Assembly: GCA_005880855.1 (NCBI GenBank)
Contig: VBGM01000154.1
Location: 1-37,454, forward strand
From: Chloroflexota bacterium
GTDB lineage: Bacteria > Chloroflexota > Dormibacteria > Dormibacterales > Dormibacteraceae
DNA length: 37,454 nt
Reading direction: 5' to 3'
Each line of letters starts with the position of its first letter. The first letter of the stretch is position 1. Shown in pieces: positions 7,659-15,498 of this stretch. A program made the position numbers and the translations under genes. The notes under the pieces were generated by a model. The model made no database searches. It saw only the letters and a list, made by a program, of their open reading frames with translations, and was not told where the DNA came from.

Positions 7659-9077
7659 TCAGGTGACCGATACCTCGGCCTCCTTTATGAATGCGCCGGA
7701 CCTCATGTGTGAAGGAAATGCGGCGGAGATTGCCTCCGCCAGTGACCGGACCTCGACGACCTCGAGGCCGGCCGGCCGGCCGGCTTTGGCGCCAGCCGGA
7801 ATCAAAGCGCGCGTCAGGCCGTGGCGCGCCGCCTCATGCAGGCGGCGTTCCAGCTGGCCAACGCGTCGCACCTCGCCCGCCAAACCCAGCTCACCGATGA
7901 CAACCAGGCCGTCCGGCAGGGGCCTGTTGCTCGTGTTGCTGTGGATGGACAGGGCAAGACCAAGGTCCGCGGCCGGCTCTGTGATGCGGATGCCGCCAGC
8001 CACGTTGACGAAGACGTCGGACCCACCAAGCGAGGCCGAGGCTCGCTTCTCCAGCACTGCGATGAGCATGTGCAATCGGTTGATGTCCATGCCGCTGGCG
8101 ATGCGCCGCGGCGGGTAGTTGTTCGTGGTCCTGTTGACCAGGCTCTGGATCTCGATGAGCAATGGTCGCGTGCCCTCGAGGACGACGACCACCGCCGTGC
8201 CCGGCGACGAGACGGCCGCGTTGCCGAGCAGAGCGGCGGAAGGGTCGCTTACCTCCTCGAGGCCTTTCTCGCCCATGGCGAAGACGCCGATCTCCTCGGC
8301 CGACCCGAAGCGGTTCTTCATGGCTCGCAGGATGCGGAGCTCCTGCCTCCGGTCGCCCTCCAGGTAAAGCACCGTGTCAACGATATGCTCGAGGACCCTC
8401 GGCCCGGCGATCGCGCCCTCTTTGGTGACATGGCCGACGAGGAAGATCGGAACCCCGATCTCCTTGGCCAGCCTCATGAGGCGCGCGGCCGATTCGCGCA
8501 CCTGGGTGACGCTGCCGGCGCTGCCTTCGAAGCCGGCGTCGGTGACGGTCTGGATGGAGTCGACGATCGCAAGCTGCGGCGCCTCCGCGCGGATGGCCTC
8601 GCAGATCGCGTCGAGATCGGTCTCGGCCAAAAGAAGGATCCCCGGCGAAAGTGGGCCCAGCCGGGCCGCGCGCATGCGAATCTGCTGTGGCGACTCCTCG
8701 CCCGAGGCGTACAGGACCTTCCCGCCATCACCACCCGCGATCTGCTGGGCCGCGTGCATGAGCAGCGTCGACTTGCCGACGCCCGGCTCGCCTCCCACGA
8801 GGACCACGCTGCCCGGCACGACGCCACCTCCGAGCACGCGGTTGAGCTCGCCCCACGCCAGGCGGCGCCGGGGCGACGACTCCGACTCGATCTCGTTCAG
8901 CGGCACGGGCCGATTCGGCACCCCCTGTGCCGTTGCCTGCTTACGCCCTGACGGGGCCTTGCGGACCTGGAACTCCTGGAGCGTGTTCCAGGCCTGGCAG
9001 TGCGGGCACTGGCCGGCCCAGCGCAGGCTTTCACCACCGCACTCTGAACACATGAAGGTCACGGTCGATTTGGGCAT
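7659..9077 (-). CDS. radA: DNA repair protein RadA/Sms
   Basis: Branch-migrating helicase-like ATPase that works with RecA in recombination repair. The 472-residue protein has the N-terminal four-cysteine zinc finger (C10, C13, C24, C27), Walker A GEPGVGKS at 96-103, the RadA-specific KNRFG motif at 254-258, and a C-terminal Lon-like domain with the GGIRITEPAADLGLALSI stretch. It is the first gene of the pyk-proximal operon. The ATG at 9077 has GGAG about 14 nt upstream, a rather long spacing. In Bacillus radA follows clpC; here clpC lies about 9 kb upstream on the same strand with an insertion between them. Confidence 0.97.
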   Translation of the reverse strand: MPKSTVTFMCSECGGESLRWAGQCPHCQAWNTLQEFQVRKAPSGRKQATAQGVPNRPVPLNEIESESSPRRRLAWGELNRVLGGGVVPGSVVLVGGEPGVGKSTLLMHAAQQIAGGDGGKVLYASGEESPQQIRMRAARLGPLSPGILLLAETDLDAICEAIRAEAPQLAIVDSIQTVTDAGFEGSAGSVTQVRESAARLMRLAKEIGVPIFLVGHVTKEGAIAGPRVLEHIVDTVLYLEGDRRQELRILRAMKNRFGSAEEIGVFAMGEKGLEEVSDPSAALLGNAAVSSPGTAVVVVLEGTRPLLIEIQSLVNRTTNNYPPRRIASGMDINRLHMLIAVLEKRASASLGGSDVFVNVAGGIRITEPAADLGLALSIHSNTSNRPLPDGLVVIGELGLAGEVRRVGQLERRLHEAARHGLTRALIPAGAKAGRPAGLEVVEVRSLAEAISAAFPSHMRSGAFIKEAEVSVT

Positions 9078-9116
9078 GTAGATGCTGAACTCTCCACCGA
9101 TGATCGAGTATTTACA

Positions 9117-9145
9117 AGTATGTACGTAGCCTTTTACAGGGTCAG
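9117..9145 (-). promoter_or_regulatory. Candidate promoter for the radA operon
   Basis: On the minus strand, CTGACC (9145-9140) and CATACT (9122-9117) are separated by exactly 17 bases and resemble -35 and -10 hexamers (four of six matches at the -10). Initiation near 9110 would give a leader of about 33 nt before radA. The hexamers are imperfect, so this is a candidate only. Confidence 0.35.
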
Positions 9146-9164
9146 CCGTTCTATTCAGTAGAGC

Positions 9165-9231
9165 GCCGGGACCCCACCCCGGCTTCTGGAACGAAGGAGC
9201 GCCGTCCTGACTACCCCCGGGGCGGCGTTCC
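9165..9231. other. Two strong hairpins in the radA / PLP-enzyme divergent gap
   Basis: The first hairpin is a perfect 6-bp stem GCCGGG/CCCGGC (9165-9170/9178-9183) with a 7-nt loop. The second pairs GGAACG (9188-9193) with CGTTCC (9226-9231) and encloses further GC pairing around CCCCGGGG (9215-9222). Neither is followed by a T-run on either strand. They may be a structured 5' leader of the plus-strand gene at 9281 or an operator region. No known riboswitch consensus was recognised. Confidence 0.4.
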
Positions 9232-9280
9232 GGTTCTAGACCCAGCGCAGGCGCTCACCCTCTCGCCATATCCTCAACCC

Positions 9281-10234
9281 ATGGATGCCTCGATCTCGGT
9301 CGACCGGATCGAGGAGGCCGCTGAGGTCATCGACCCTGTGTTCCTCAACTCCCCTCAGTTCGTCAGTGAACCCTTGAGCGGCCGGCTGGGCATTACGGCT
9401 GTGCTGAAGGTCGAGTGCGTGAACCCGATCCGCTCCTTCAAGGGTCGCGGCACCGACTACCTCCTGCACCGCCTTGGCCCGCAGCCAAACGGCCTGGTGT
9501 GCGCGTCGGCGGGTAACTTCGGCCAGGGCATGGCTTACGCGGCTCGCAAGCGTGGCACGAAGATCACAGTGTTCGCGGCCCTCAGCGCCAACCCGCTCAA
9601 GGTCGACCGCATGAGAGCGCTCGGCGCCGAGGTGATTCTCGAAGGGCAGGACTTCGACGACGCCAAGGCGGGCGCCCTGCGACATGCGAAAAAGACAGGC
9701 GCGTTCTATGTCGAGGACGGTTTGCTCGGACCCATCGCCGAAGGCGCCGCCACGATGGCGTCAGAGCTGGGGCGAATGAACCAGCCCATCGACGCCTGCA
9801 TCGTCCCGCTCGGCAACGGTTCGCTCATCAACGGGATCGGCATGTGGCTGCGGCGCCACTCGCCTGAGACCCGTGTGATCGCGGTCTGCCCATCGGGCGC
9901 GCCTTCCATGTTCATGTCGTGGCGTGCCGGCAAGCCGGTCAGCACCGCGAGCCTCGATACCGTTGCCGACGGGATCGCGGTGCGCATCCCGGTCCGCGAG
10001 GCCCTCGAGCTGATGCGCAAGGCGGTCGACGAGGTGATGCTGGTCACAGACGACGAGATCATCGAGTCGATGCGCTGGCTGTATCGCGACGCTGGGCTCA
10101 TCGTCGAGCCGGCCGGCGCGGCGGGCGTCGCCGGCGCGGCCAAGTTGCGCGATGAGCTGGCCGGCAAGCGGGTCGCCATCCCGCTGACCGGCGGCAACGT
10201 GACCGAAGATCAGCTCCGCGACTGGATTTATTGA
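9281..10234 (+). CDS. Fold-type II PLP enzyme, threonine/serine dehydratase-like
   Basis: A 317-residue member of the tryptophan-synthase-beta superfamily. The PLP lysine is K54 in NPIRSFKGRG, the substrate/cofactor loop is SAGNFGQG, and the phosphate-binding glycine loop appears as PLGNGSLINGIG. A late segment GLIVEPAGAAGVAG matches the threonine dehydratase/serine racemase group. It lacks the C-terminal ACT regulatory domain of biosynthetic IlvA, so a catabolic-type dehydratase or racemase is more likely than IlvA; the substrate cannot be fixed from sequence. No Shine-Dalgarno sequence precedes the ATG, but TATCCT ends seven bases upstream, as expected for a leaderless transcript. It stands alone and its end overlaps the convergent RDD gene by 7 bp. 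Confidence 0.85.
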   Translation: MDASISVDRIEEAAEVIDPVFLNSPQFVSEPLSGRLGITAVLKVECVNPIRSFKGRGTDYLLHRLGPQPNGLVCASAGNFGQGMAYAARKRGTKITVFAALSANPLKVDRMRALGAEVILEGQDFDDAKAGALRHAKKTGAFYVEDGLLGPIAEGAATMASELGRMNQPIDACIVPLGNGSLINGIGMWLRRHSPETRVIAVCPSGAPSMFMSWRAGKPVSTASLDTVADGIAVRIPVREALELMRKAVDEVMLVTDDEIIESMRWLYRDAGLIVEPAGAAGVAGAAKLRDELAGKRVAIPLTGGNVTEDQLRDWIY

Positions 10235-11127
10235 AGGGATAGATTGGCGAGCTGGTCGAGCGCCGCCAAGGGTCCCTGCTCAGCGAATACGTCCGGCAGC
10301 GCTGTCCGGAGGCTCGCCTCGAGGGAGCTCGCCAGCTGGACCCGAAGGTTGAGAGGCAGGCTCGGGCGGCGGCGCGCGTATGAGCTGACGAAGCGGCGCA
10401 GGTCCGGGTCGAGGCGGCGGAGGGTGAGCTCGGCCTGCGAGGCGGGTGCGAATGAAGGCGCCGGCAGCGCGTACCCCATAGGAGGTGGGTAGGCGGGAGG
10501 CGGCCCCGACGGCGGTGGAGGCGGTGGCGGATGCGCGGGGAACTGGTAGTTGACGCCTGAGGGCGGCGAGGGCGGTGGAGGAGGAGGCGGCGGTGGCGGC
10601 CGCACAGTCACCGCGGGGCGCGCCAGCTGCCATAGCCCTATGGAGTCGGAATCCTTCACGACGACGGTGCCGGCGGCAAGGTCGCCCAGGCGCTTGCCCC
10701 GGCCGTTCACGAACAGCACGACGACGCCTACCCCATAGCCATAAGGCAGGAAGTCGACGATCCGGACCACATTGCGAATGCCGGCCTGCATCCATGTCAG
10801 CGGCTCGCCGCGGTCTCCCACCGCGCGCAGCCTGAACGCACGCTTGCCGAGCGTCTGGCCGGAGAACAGCGCCTCGCTGATCCAGAAGTAGCCGAATACC
10901 ACCACGAACGCTCCGAACGCGAAGACGAGGGTGCCGACTGTGCCCGATTGCGTGTAGGTGGCGCCGCCGACGGCGACAAACGCCACCGCCGCGAGAAGCG
11001 CCGCCACGATCAGCAGGTCGAGGATCTGCGCGACCCCGCGGGTGCCCAGCCCGGCCACCTGGTAGTCGAACGAGACCCGCTCCGGAGTGGAGACGACGAG
11101 GTCAGTGTCGGGGAGCGGCTGCTCCAT
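10228..11127 (-). CDS. RDD-family membrane protein with proline-rich linker
   Basis: A 299-residue protein in three parts. Residues about 25-165 form the RDD membrane domain (GVAQILDLLIVAALL, SEALFSGQTLGKRAFRLR, the GKRLGDLAAGTVVVKD end motif) with three or four membrane segments. Residues about 175-235 are a low-complexity proline linker with uninterrupted runs of ten and seven prolines. The last 65 residues, from LTLRRLDPDLRRF, look like a small folded helical domain. The function of RDD proteins is poorly defined, with some linked to ion transport. It is divergent from the SpoIIM-like gene with under 20 bp between starts, and lacks a ribosome site, suggesting leaderless expression from a GAAAAT -10-like box inside the gap. 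Part of the MoxR block. Confidence 0.85.
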   Translation of the reverse strand: MEQPLPDTDLVVSTPERVSFDYQVAGLGTRGVAQILDLLIVAALLAAVAFVAVGGATYTQSGTVGTLVFAFGAFVVVFGYFWISEALFSGQTLGKRAFRLRAVGDRGEPLTWMQAGIRNVVRIVDFLPYGYGVGVVVLFVNGRGKRLGDLAAGTVVVKDSDSIGLWQLARPAVTVRPPPPPPPPPPSPPSGVNYQFPAHPPPPPPPSGPPPAYPPPMGYALPAPSFAPASQAELTLRRLDPDLRRFVSSYARRRPSLPLNLRVQLASSLEASLRTALPDVFAEQGPLAALDQLANLSLQ

Positions 11128-11147
11128 TCGGTTATTTTCACTACTTG

Positions 11148-12122
11148 ATGCGTGCCGAGGAGTTTGTTATCCGGCGTCGTGACGACTGGAACCGGCTGGA
11201 GGACCTGATCGCACGGGCCGGCAGGGGCCAGCTCAACGGCCTCGCGCCGGCGCAGGTCCTGACCATGACATCCCTCTACCGGAGGGCTACCGCCGACCTT
11301 GCGCGCGCCCAGAGAGACTGGCCCGGGGAGCCCGTGCACCGCTACCTGAATGGGCTGGTCGCGCGCGGTCATGGAGTCGTGTATCGAAGGGGCGGTCACG
11401 TATGGCGCCGGATCCAGACCTTCTATCTCGAGACGCTGCCGCGCACGTACCGGCAGTCCTGGCCCTATGTGGTCGCCTCGGCCGCGCTCTTGTTCGTGCC
11501 GGCGATCGTCGCCTACTTCGTCGTGCTGGCCCACCCCGAGGCCGCTTACGGCATCGCATCTCCAGAGCTGATCAACCGCGTCCATCACCACCAGCTGTGG
11601 ACGGACATCCCTCCCGAGCTCCGCGTGACTGCGGCCGGCTTGATCGCGCTCAACAACATCTACGTGACCATGGTCGCATTCGCGTTCGGCGTCATCTTCG
11701 GACTACCTGTGATCTATGTGCTGATCACCAACGGCATCAGCCTTGGCGGCCTCTTCGGGCTCACCCAGGCCTACGGCGTCAGCGGCGGGCTGTTCGAGTT
11801 CGTCATCGGGCATGGCGTGCTCGAGCTATCGATCGTGATCGCTGAGGGCGCTGCCGGCCTGATGATGGGCTGGGCGCTGATCTCCCCAGGCAACCGCAAG
11901 CGTGCCGACGCCCTGGTGATCGCGTCCCGGCGCGCCTTCACGCTGCTGCTCGGCCTCTCGCCGCTGCTGCTGATCGCGGGAACCATCGAGGGCAACATCT
12001 CGCCTTCGAATGCGCCGTTCGCGGCCAAGGTCACGATCGGGCTGACGACGGGCCTCCTCTACTACACGTACCTGCTGTTCGTCGGCCGCAGGTCCCCTGC
12101 TAGAGCAGTGCTCGCTCCTTGA
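11148..12122 (+). CDS. SpoIIM-like (DUF95) integral membrane protein
   Basis: About 324 residues of the stage II sporulation protein M family. After a cytosolic N-terminal region of about 105 residues with heptad-like charged helices, six hydrophobic segments follow, including a conserved FEFVIGHGVLELSIVIAEGAAGLMMG stretch typical of the family. The host need not sporulate: related proteins occur in non-sporulating Actinobacteria next to MoxR genes. I chose ATG 11148, but a TTG at 11145 immediately precedes it in frame and TATTTT at 11133-11138 sits where a -10 box for a leaderless message would be. The 3' end overlaps the convergent DUF58 gene by 23 bp. It is the only gene of the block on the plus strand. 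Confidence 0.86.
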   Translation: MRAEEFVIRRRDDWNRLEDLIARAGRGQLNGLAPAQVLTMTSLYRRATADLARAQRDWPGEPVHRYLNGLVARGHGVVYRRGGHVWRRIQTFYLETLPRTYRQSWPYVVASAALLFVPAIVAYFVVLAHPEAAYGIASPELINRVHHHQLWTDIPPELRVTAAGLIALNNIYVTMVAFAFGVIFGLPVIYVLITNGISLGGLFGLTQAYGVSGGLFEFVIGHGVLELSIVIAEGAAGLMMGWALISPGNRKRADALVIASRRAFTLLLGLSPLLLIAGTIEGNISPSNAPFAAKVTIGLTTGLLYYTYLLFVGRRSPARAVLAP

Positions 12123-13428
12123 GCTCGAGGTAGCGCTCCACGAGAGCAGGGCTGAGATTGCCTGCGACGACGTCGAGCCCGAGCACGCCGCCGCGCCTCA
12201 GCAGCTCGAAGCTTTCCCGACGGCTGGCCATGAATTCCTCGGCCGCCGCCCATTCGTAAGCACGCGATGACGTGGTGATCGGCGCGTGACGCGCGCTGAG
12301 CACCGCGGGGTCTGACATCGCCACCACCAGCACCAGGTGTCGCGCCGCAAGGCGCAGCGCGTGCGCGACCAGCTCTTTCGACGCCTCCGGATCCTGGAGG
12401 TCGGTGAGGATCACGATCATCGATCGCCTGCCCACCCGCAGGGAGAGGTGCGTCATGGCATGGCCGAAATCGGGCTCGACGTAGTCAGGCCTGATCGCAT
12501 AGAGCGCCTCGGTGATGCGGCGAATCTGCGCCGGCCCCCGCTCGGGCTTGATGAAGTTGGTGACTCGGTCGTCGAACGTCATCAAACCGACGCGGTCTCC
12601 GAAGGCCTGGGCGACCCAGGCCAGCATCAGCGCGGCGTTGACCGCATGGTCGAGCTTGTCGAGGTCGCCGGCCGGTGCCGTCATCAGACGGCCGCAGTCG
12701 ATGGCGATCATCACCTGCTGACCGCGTTCGGCCTCCACCTCGACCACCACCGGGTGGTCGCGCCGGGCGGTCGCGGTCCAGCTCACTCGGCGGATGTCGT
12801 CGCCCCGCACGTAGTCGCGCAGGCCGGCGAAAGCGGTCGAGCCTCCGGGCGGCTTCGCTCTTCGCAGTCCAGACATCGCACGCAGGCCACGCCGCAGCGT
12901 GAGCTGGATCCGCTTGATTGCGACCACGTTCGGAAACACCGCGACCTCGTGTGGAAGCGGGAGTCGCAGCTGCCGCCGCCACCAACCGTCACGCCGCCAG
13001 ACCTGAAGGTCGACCGCTCCGAACCGATAGGCGCCGCGTCGAGGCGATGAGGTGTTGTACGGGAGCTCGATGCGGCCGCTGCGGTCGAACGTCCCCTCCA
13101 CCTCGCGCGGTTGAGGCTTGAGGTCGTCGGGCGCATGGTCGGCGATCCTGGCATGCAGGCCCGCGGCGGCCGGGTTCTCGATCACCACCCTCACCTCTTC
13201 CCTCTCGCCGAGCGAGAACGGCTCGGGCATCAGGCGCCGAATCCGATAACCCGAGCGCCCGGGCAGCAGCGCGAGGTCGCGCGCCAGGATGAGGACGAGG
13301 CCCGTGTGATAGAGCACCGCAAGCAGCACCAGCACCGGCGAGATGATCGAAAGAGCGATCAGCGCAGCCCCGATCGCGACCGCCCAGAGCAGCCGAGGCT
13401 GCGGCGCCAGCCCTCGTACCAAGTTCAC
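12100..13428 (-). CDS. DUF58 (von Willebrand-like) protein, MoxR partner
   Basis: A 442-residue protein with two N-terminal hydrophobic segments (about 15-50), a beta-rich middle region, and the DUF58 signature around YVRGDDIRRVSWTATARRDHPVVVEVEAERGQQVMIAIDCG, which begins a VWA-like domain with DCGRLM in the MIDAS-like position. The rest follows the family to a length that is normal. DUF58 proteins accompany MoxR AAA+ ATPases and probably act as membrane-bound adaptors for complex assembly; the client is unknown. The GTG start at 13428 shares a base with the MoxR stop (TAGTG). Its 3' end is antisense to the last 23 bp of the SpoIIM-like gene. Confidence 0.88.
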   Translation of the reverse strand: MNLVRGLAPQPRLLWAVAIGAALIALSIISPVLVLLAVLYHTGLVLILARDLALLPGRSGYRIRRLMPEPFSLGEREEVRVVIENPAAAGLHARIADHAPDDLKPQPREVEGTFDRSGRIELPYNTSSPRRGAYRFGAVDLQVWRRDGWWRRQLRLPLPHEVAVFPNVVAIKRIQLTLRRGLRAMSGLRRAKPPGGSTAFAGLRDYVRGDDIRRVSWTATARRDHPVVVEVEAERGQQVMIAIDCGRLMTAPAGDLDKLDHAVNAALMLAWVAQAFGDRVGLMTFDDRVTNFIKPERGPAQIRRITEALYAIRPDYVEPDFGHAMTHLSLRVGRRSMIVILTDLQDPEASKELVAHALRLAARHLVLVVAMSDPAVLSARHAPITTSSRAYEWAAAEEFMASRRESFELLRRGGVLGLDVVAGNLSPALVERYLELKERALL

Positions 13429-14393
13429 TACCTGGGCGGCACCACCCGGCTGGCGACGGCCTCCAGCACGCTGTCGGGCGTCTGGCCGCTGACTTCGGCC
13501 TCGGGCCGCAGGACGAGACGGTGCCGGAACGCGGGCGCGAGCAGCGCCTTGACGTGGTCAGGCGTGACGAACTCCGATCCTTCGAATGCGGCCGCTGTGC
13601 GCGACGCGAGCATCAGCAGCACCTCGGCGCGGGTGCTTGCACCCAGCGAGATCTCAGGTGCGGTGCGCGTGGCCGAGGCGAGGTCGACGATGTATTTCCT
13701 GATCTTCTCGTCGAGCACCACCTTTGCCACCTGGACCCGGCACGCATCGACGTCGGCACCGCCGAGCGCAGGCTCGACGCCGGCTTTGACCGGGTCACGA
13801 AGCTCGATGCCCGACTCCCAGCGCTTCAACACCTCCATCTCGTCGGCCGCCGCCGGGTAGTCGAGCCGGACCTTGAACAGGAAGCGGTCTTGCTGGGCCT
13901 CTGGCAGCGGATACGTGCCCTCGTATTCGATCGGGTTCTGCGTCGCGAGCACGAAGAACGGCGCCGGCAGCGGCATCTGCTCGCCCTCGAGCGTCACGCC
14001 GCGCTCCTCCATGGCCTCGAGCAATGCCGACTGCACCTTCGCGGGGGCGCGGTTGATCTCGTCGGCAAGCAGCACGTTGGTGAAGATCGGGCCTTTCCTC
14101 AGCGTGAAGGTGCGGTTGACGAGGTCGTAGATCGCGGTGCCGACGATGTCGGCCGGCATGAGGTCGGGGGTGAACTGCACGCGGCCGTAGTCGAGGGCAA
14201 GCGCCCTCGCGATGGACTTGGCCAGCAGCGTCTTCCCGGTCCCTGGCACGCCCTCCAGGAGGATGTGACCCTGCGTCACCAGCGCCACGGCGCACAGCCG
14301 GATCGCCTCCTCCTGACCCACCACAGCCTTCACGAGCTGTTCGCGGAATCGGGCGTAGAAGTCCGGGGCGGTCATCGTGGTCGATCCGGTCAT
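13428..14393 (-). CDS. MoxR-family AAA+ ATPase
   Basis: A 321-residue MoxR ATPase. Walker A is GVPGTGKT at 48-55, Walker B is VLLADEINRAP, followed by the pore-region segment EERGVTLEG, sensor 1 within FVLATQNPIEYEGTYPLPEAQQDRFLFK, and a C-terminal lid domain with the GASTRAEVLLMLASRTAAAF signature. MoxR ATPases act as chaperones that mature metal-centred or membrane complexes together with VWA/DUF58 proteins. Gene order with DUF58 downstream and DUF4350/DUF4129 upstream is the typical arrangement. A good AGGAGG lies upstream of ATG 14393; a second in-frame ATG seven codons in is possible. Confidence 0.95.
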   Translation of the reverse strand: MTGSTTMTAPDFYARFREQLVKAVVGQEEAIRLCAVALVTQGHILLEGVPGTGKTLLAKSIARALALDYGRVQFTPDLMPADIVGTAIYDLVNRTFTLRKGPIFTNVLLADEINRAPAKVQSALLEAMEERGVTLEGEQMPLPAPFFVLATQNPIEYEGTYPLPEAQQDRFLFKVRLDYPAAADEMEVLKRWESGIELRDPVKAGVEPALGGADVDACRVQVAKVVLDEKIRKYIVDLASATRTAPEISLGASTRAEVLLMLASRTAAAFEGSEFVTPDHVKALLAPAFRHRLVLRPEAEVSGQTPDSVLEAVASRVVPPR

Positions 14394-14405
14394 CGAGCCT
14401 CCTCT

Positions 14406-15498
14406 TTATTGGCGACTTCGGCGCTCGGGCGCCGGTGGATATGCGATGCGATGTAGGCGCTGCGCGGCATTCAACATGTCGGCATCGCCGTCGGCCGTGC
14501 CATAAAGCACACGCTCCGCTTCGGCCAGCTCAGCGGCGAGCTCGGGCGCGCGCGAGTACAAAGCATTCCAGAATCGGTCGCGCGGCTGTGCAGGCAGGCC
14601 TGTTCGCTGGGCGACGGCGCGCTCGCTGGCGCTCGCGAGCATGCCCAGTGTCATCGCCCGGGCGCCCGACCGTCGCAGCAGCTCGCCCACCGCGACCGCC
14701 CACTCGGCATCGGCGCGAACCGTCTCGGCGGGACGGGGAATCAGCGGCCCGAAGCGGCGTCCCCTGAGCAGAAGGCCGACGAACACCGCCACGAGGAACC
14801 ACAGGATGGCTGCGCCCCACGGCGTGGCGACCCAAGCCTGCGGCGCGAAGTCGTTGAGGATCACCCCGTGGTGGTACTCGTCGAACCCGACGGCGGCGCC
14901 ATCGTCGACGAGCCCCAGAAAGATAGCCGTTGCATATGACGAGGGGGTCGGCGAGCAGGACGACGCGCCCGGCTCCGAATTTCTGGATATATGCGAGCGG
15001 CAGCCCGCCTCGGCTGCGAAGCATGGCAACCTGCTGAGCCGACACGTCGAACGGCGACGCGAAGGCTCCGCCGGCTACTGTCGTCACCCCGTCGAGCGAG
15101 GGGTTGGCGTACTCGACGCCGCTTCCTATCGCGCCGCCATACCTGGTGACCGAGAAAGCTCGATCTAGCTCCGGGTCACCTTGCTCGCTGGCGTACACCA
15201 GCACACCGCCCTGACGAACCCAGGCCGCCGCCTGGTTGGCGTCGTCGGCAGAGTAAGCGCTTGTCGGAGTGAACACGAAGATCAGGCCTTGCGATGAGGG
15301 CAGCGCAAATGTGCCTTCGATCTGGCTGGTGGGATGGCCCATCGCCTCGGCGAACAGCCTGGCCGCGGAGGCGCCGTTGGCGGCGTCGCTGTTAGAGCTG
15401 TGCTCGGGCGAGTCCTGCTTCGGCTGGCCGAGGTACGCGACCGCGGCGATCAGCAGCGCGAGCACCAATGCCAGGACCCAGCCTCGAAGGCTCCTCAT
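14406..15498 (-). pseudogene. DUF4350-type membrane protein, split by an apparent frame disruption
   Basis: The start (ATG 15498, ATGA overlap with the DUF4129 stop) gives one membrane segment and the DUF4350 periplasmic domain through GAGRVVLLADPLVICNGYL. That frame then turns into arginine-rich nonsense ending at 14530. The expected continuation, GLVDDGAAVGFDEYHHG, a second membrane helix (WGAAILWFLVAVFVGLLL) and the C-terminal domain to AYPPAPERRSRQ, lies in the +1 frame and ends at TAA 14406, just 12 nt before MoxR. The join falls near 14900-14950. A run of five cytosines lies there, and the spacing between the ADP and FDEYHHG motifs seems short. A sequencing or assembly indel, a genuine deletion with frameshift, or programmed shifting are all possible. 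The N-terminal half alone would be a 322-codon reading frame (14530-15498). Confidence 0.75.

Noticed and set aside
9160-9235. T-box or amino-acid riboswitch before the PLP enzyme
   Set aside because: Hairpins are present but no T-box sequence (TGGNACCGCG type) or other recognised consensus was found, and there is no following T-run.
10550-10610. GGC/GGT-rich tandem repeats as a CRISPR or satellite array
   Set aside because: The repeats are codons of the proline-rich linker of the RDD protein, not spaced repeats.
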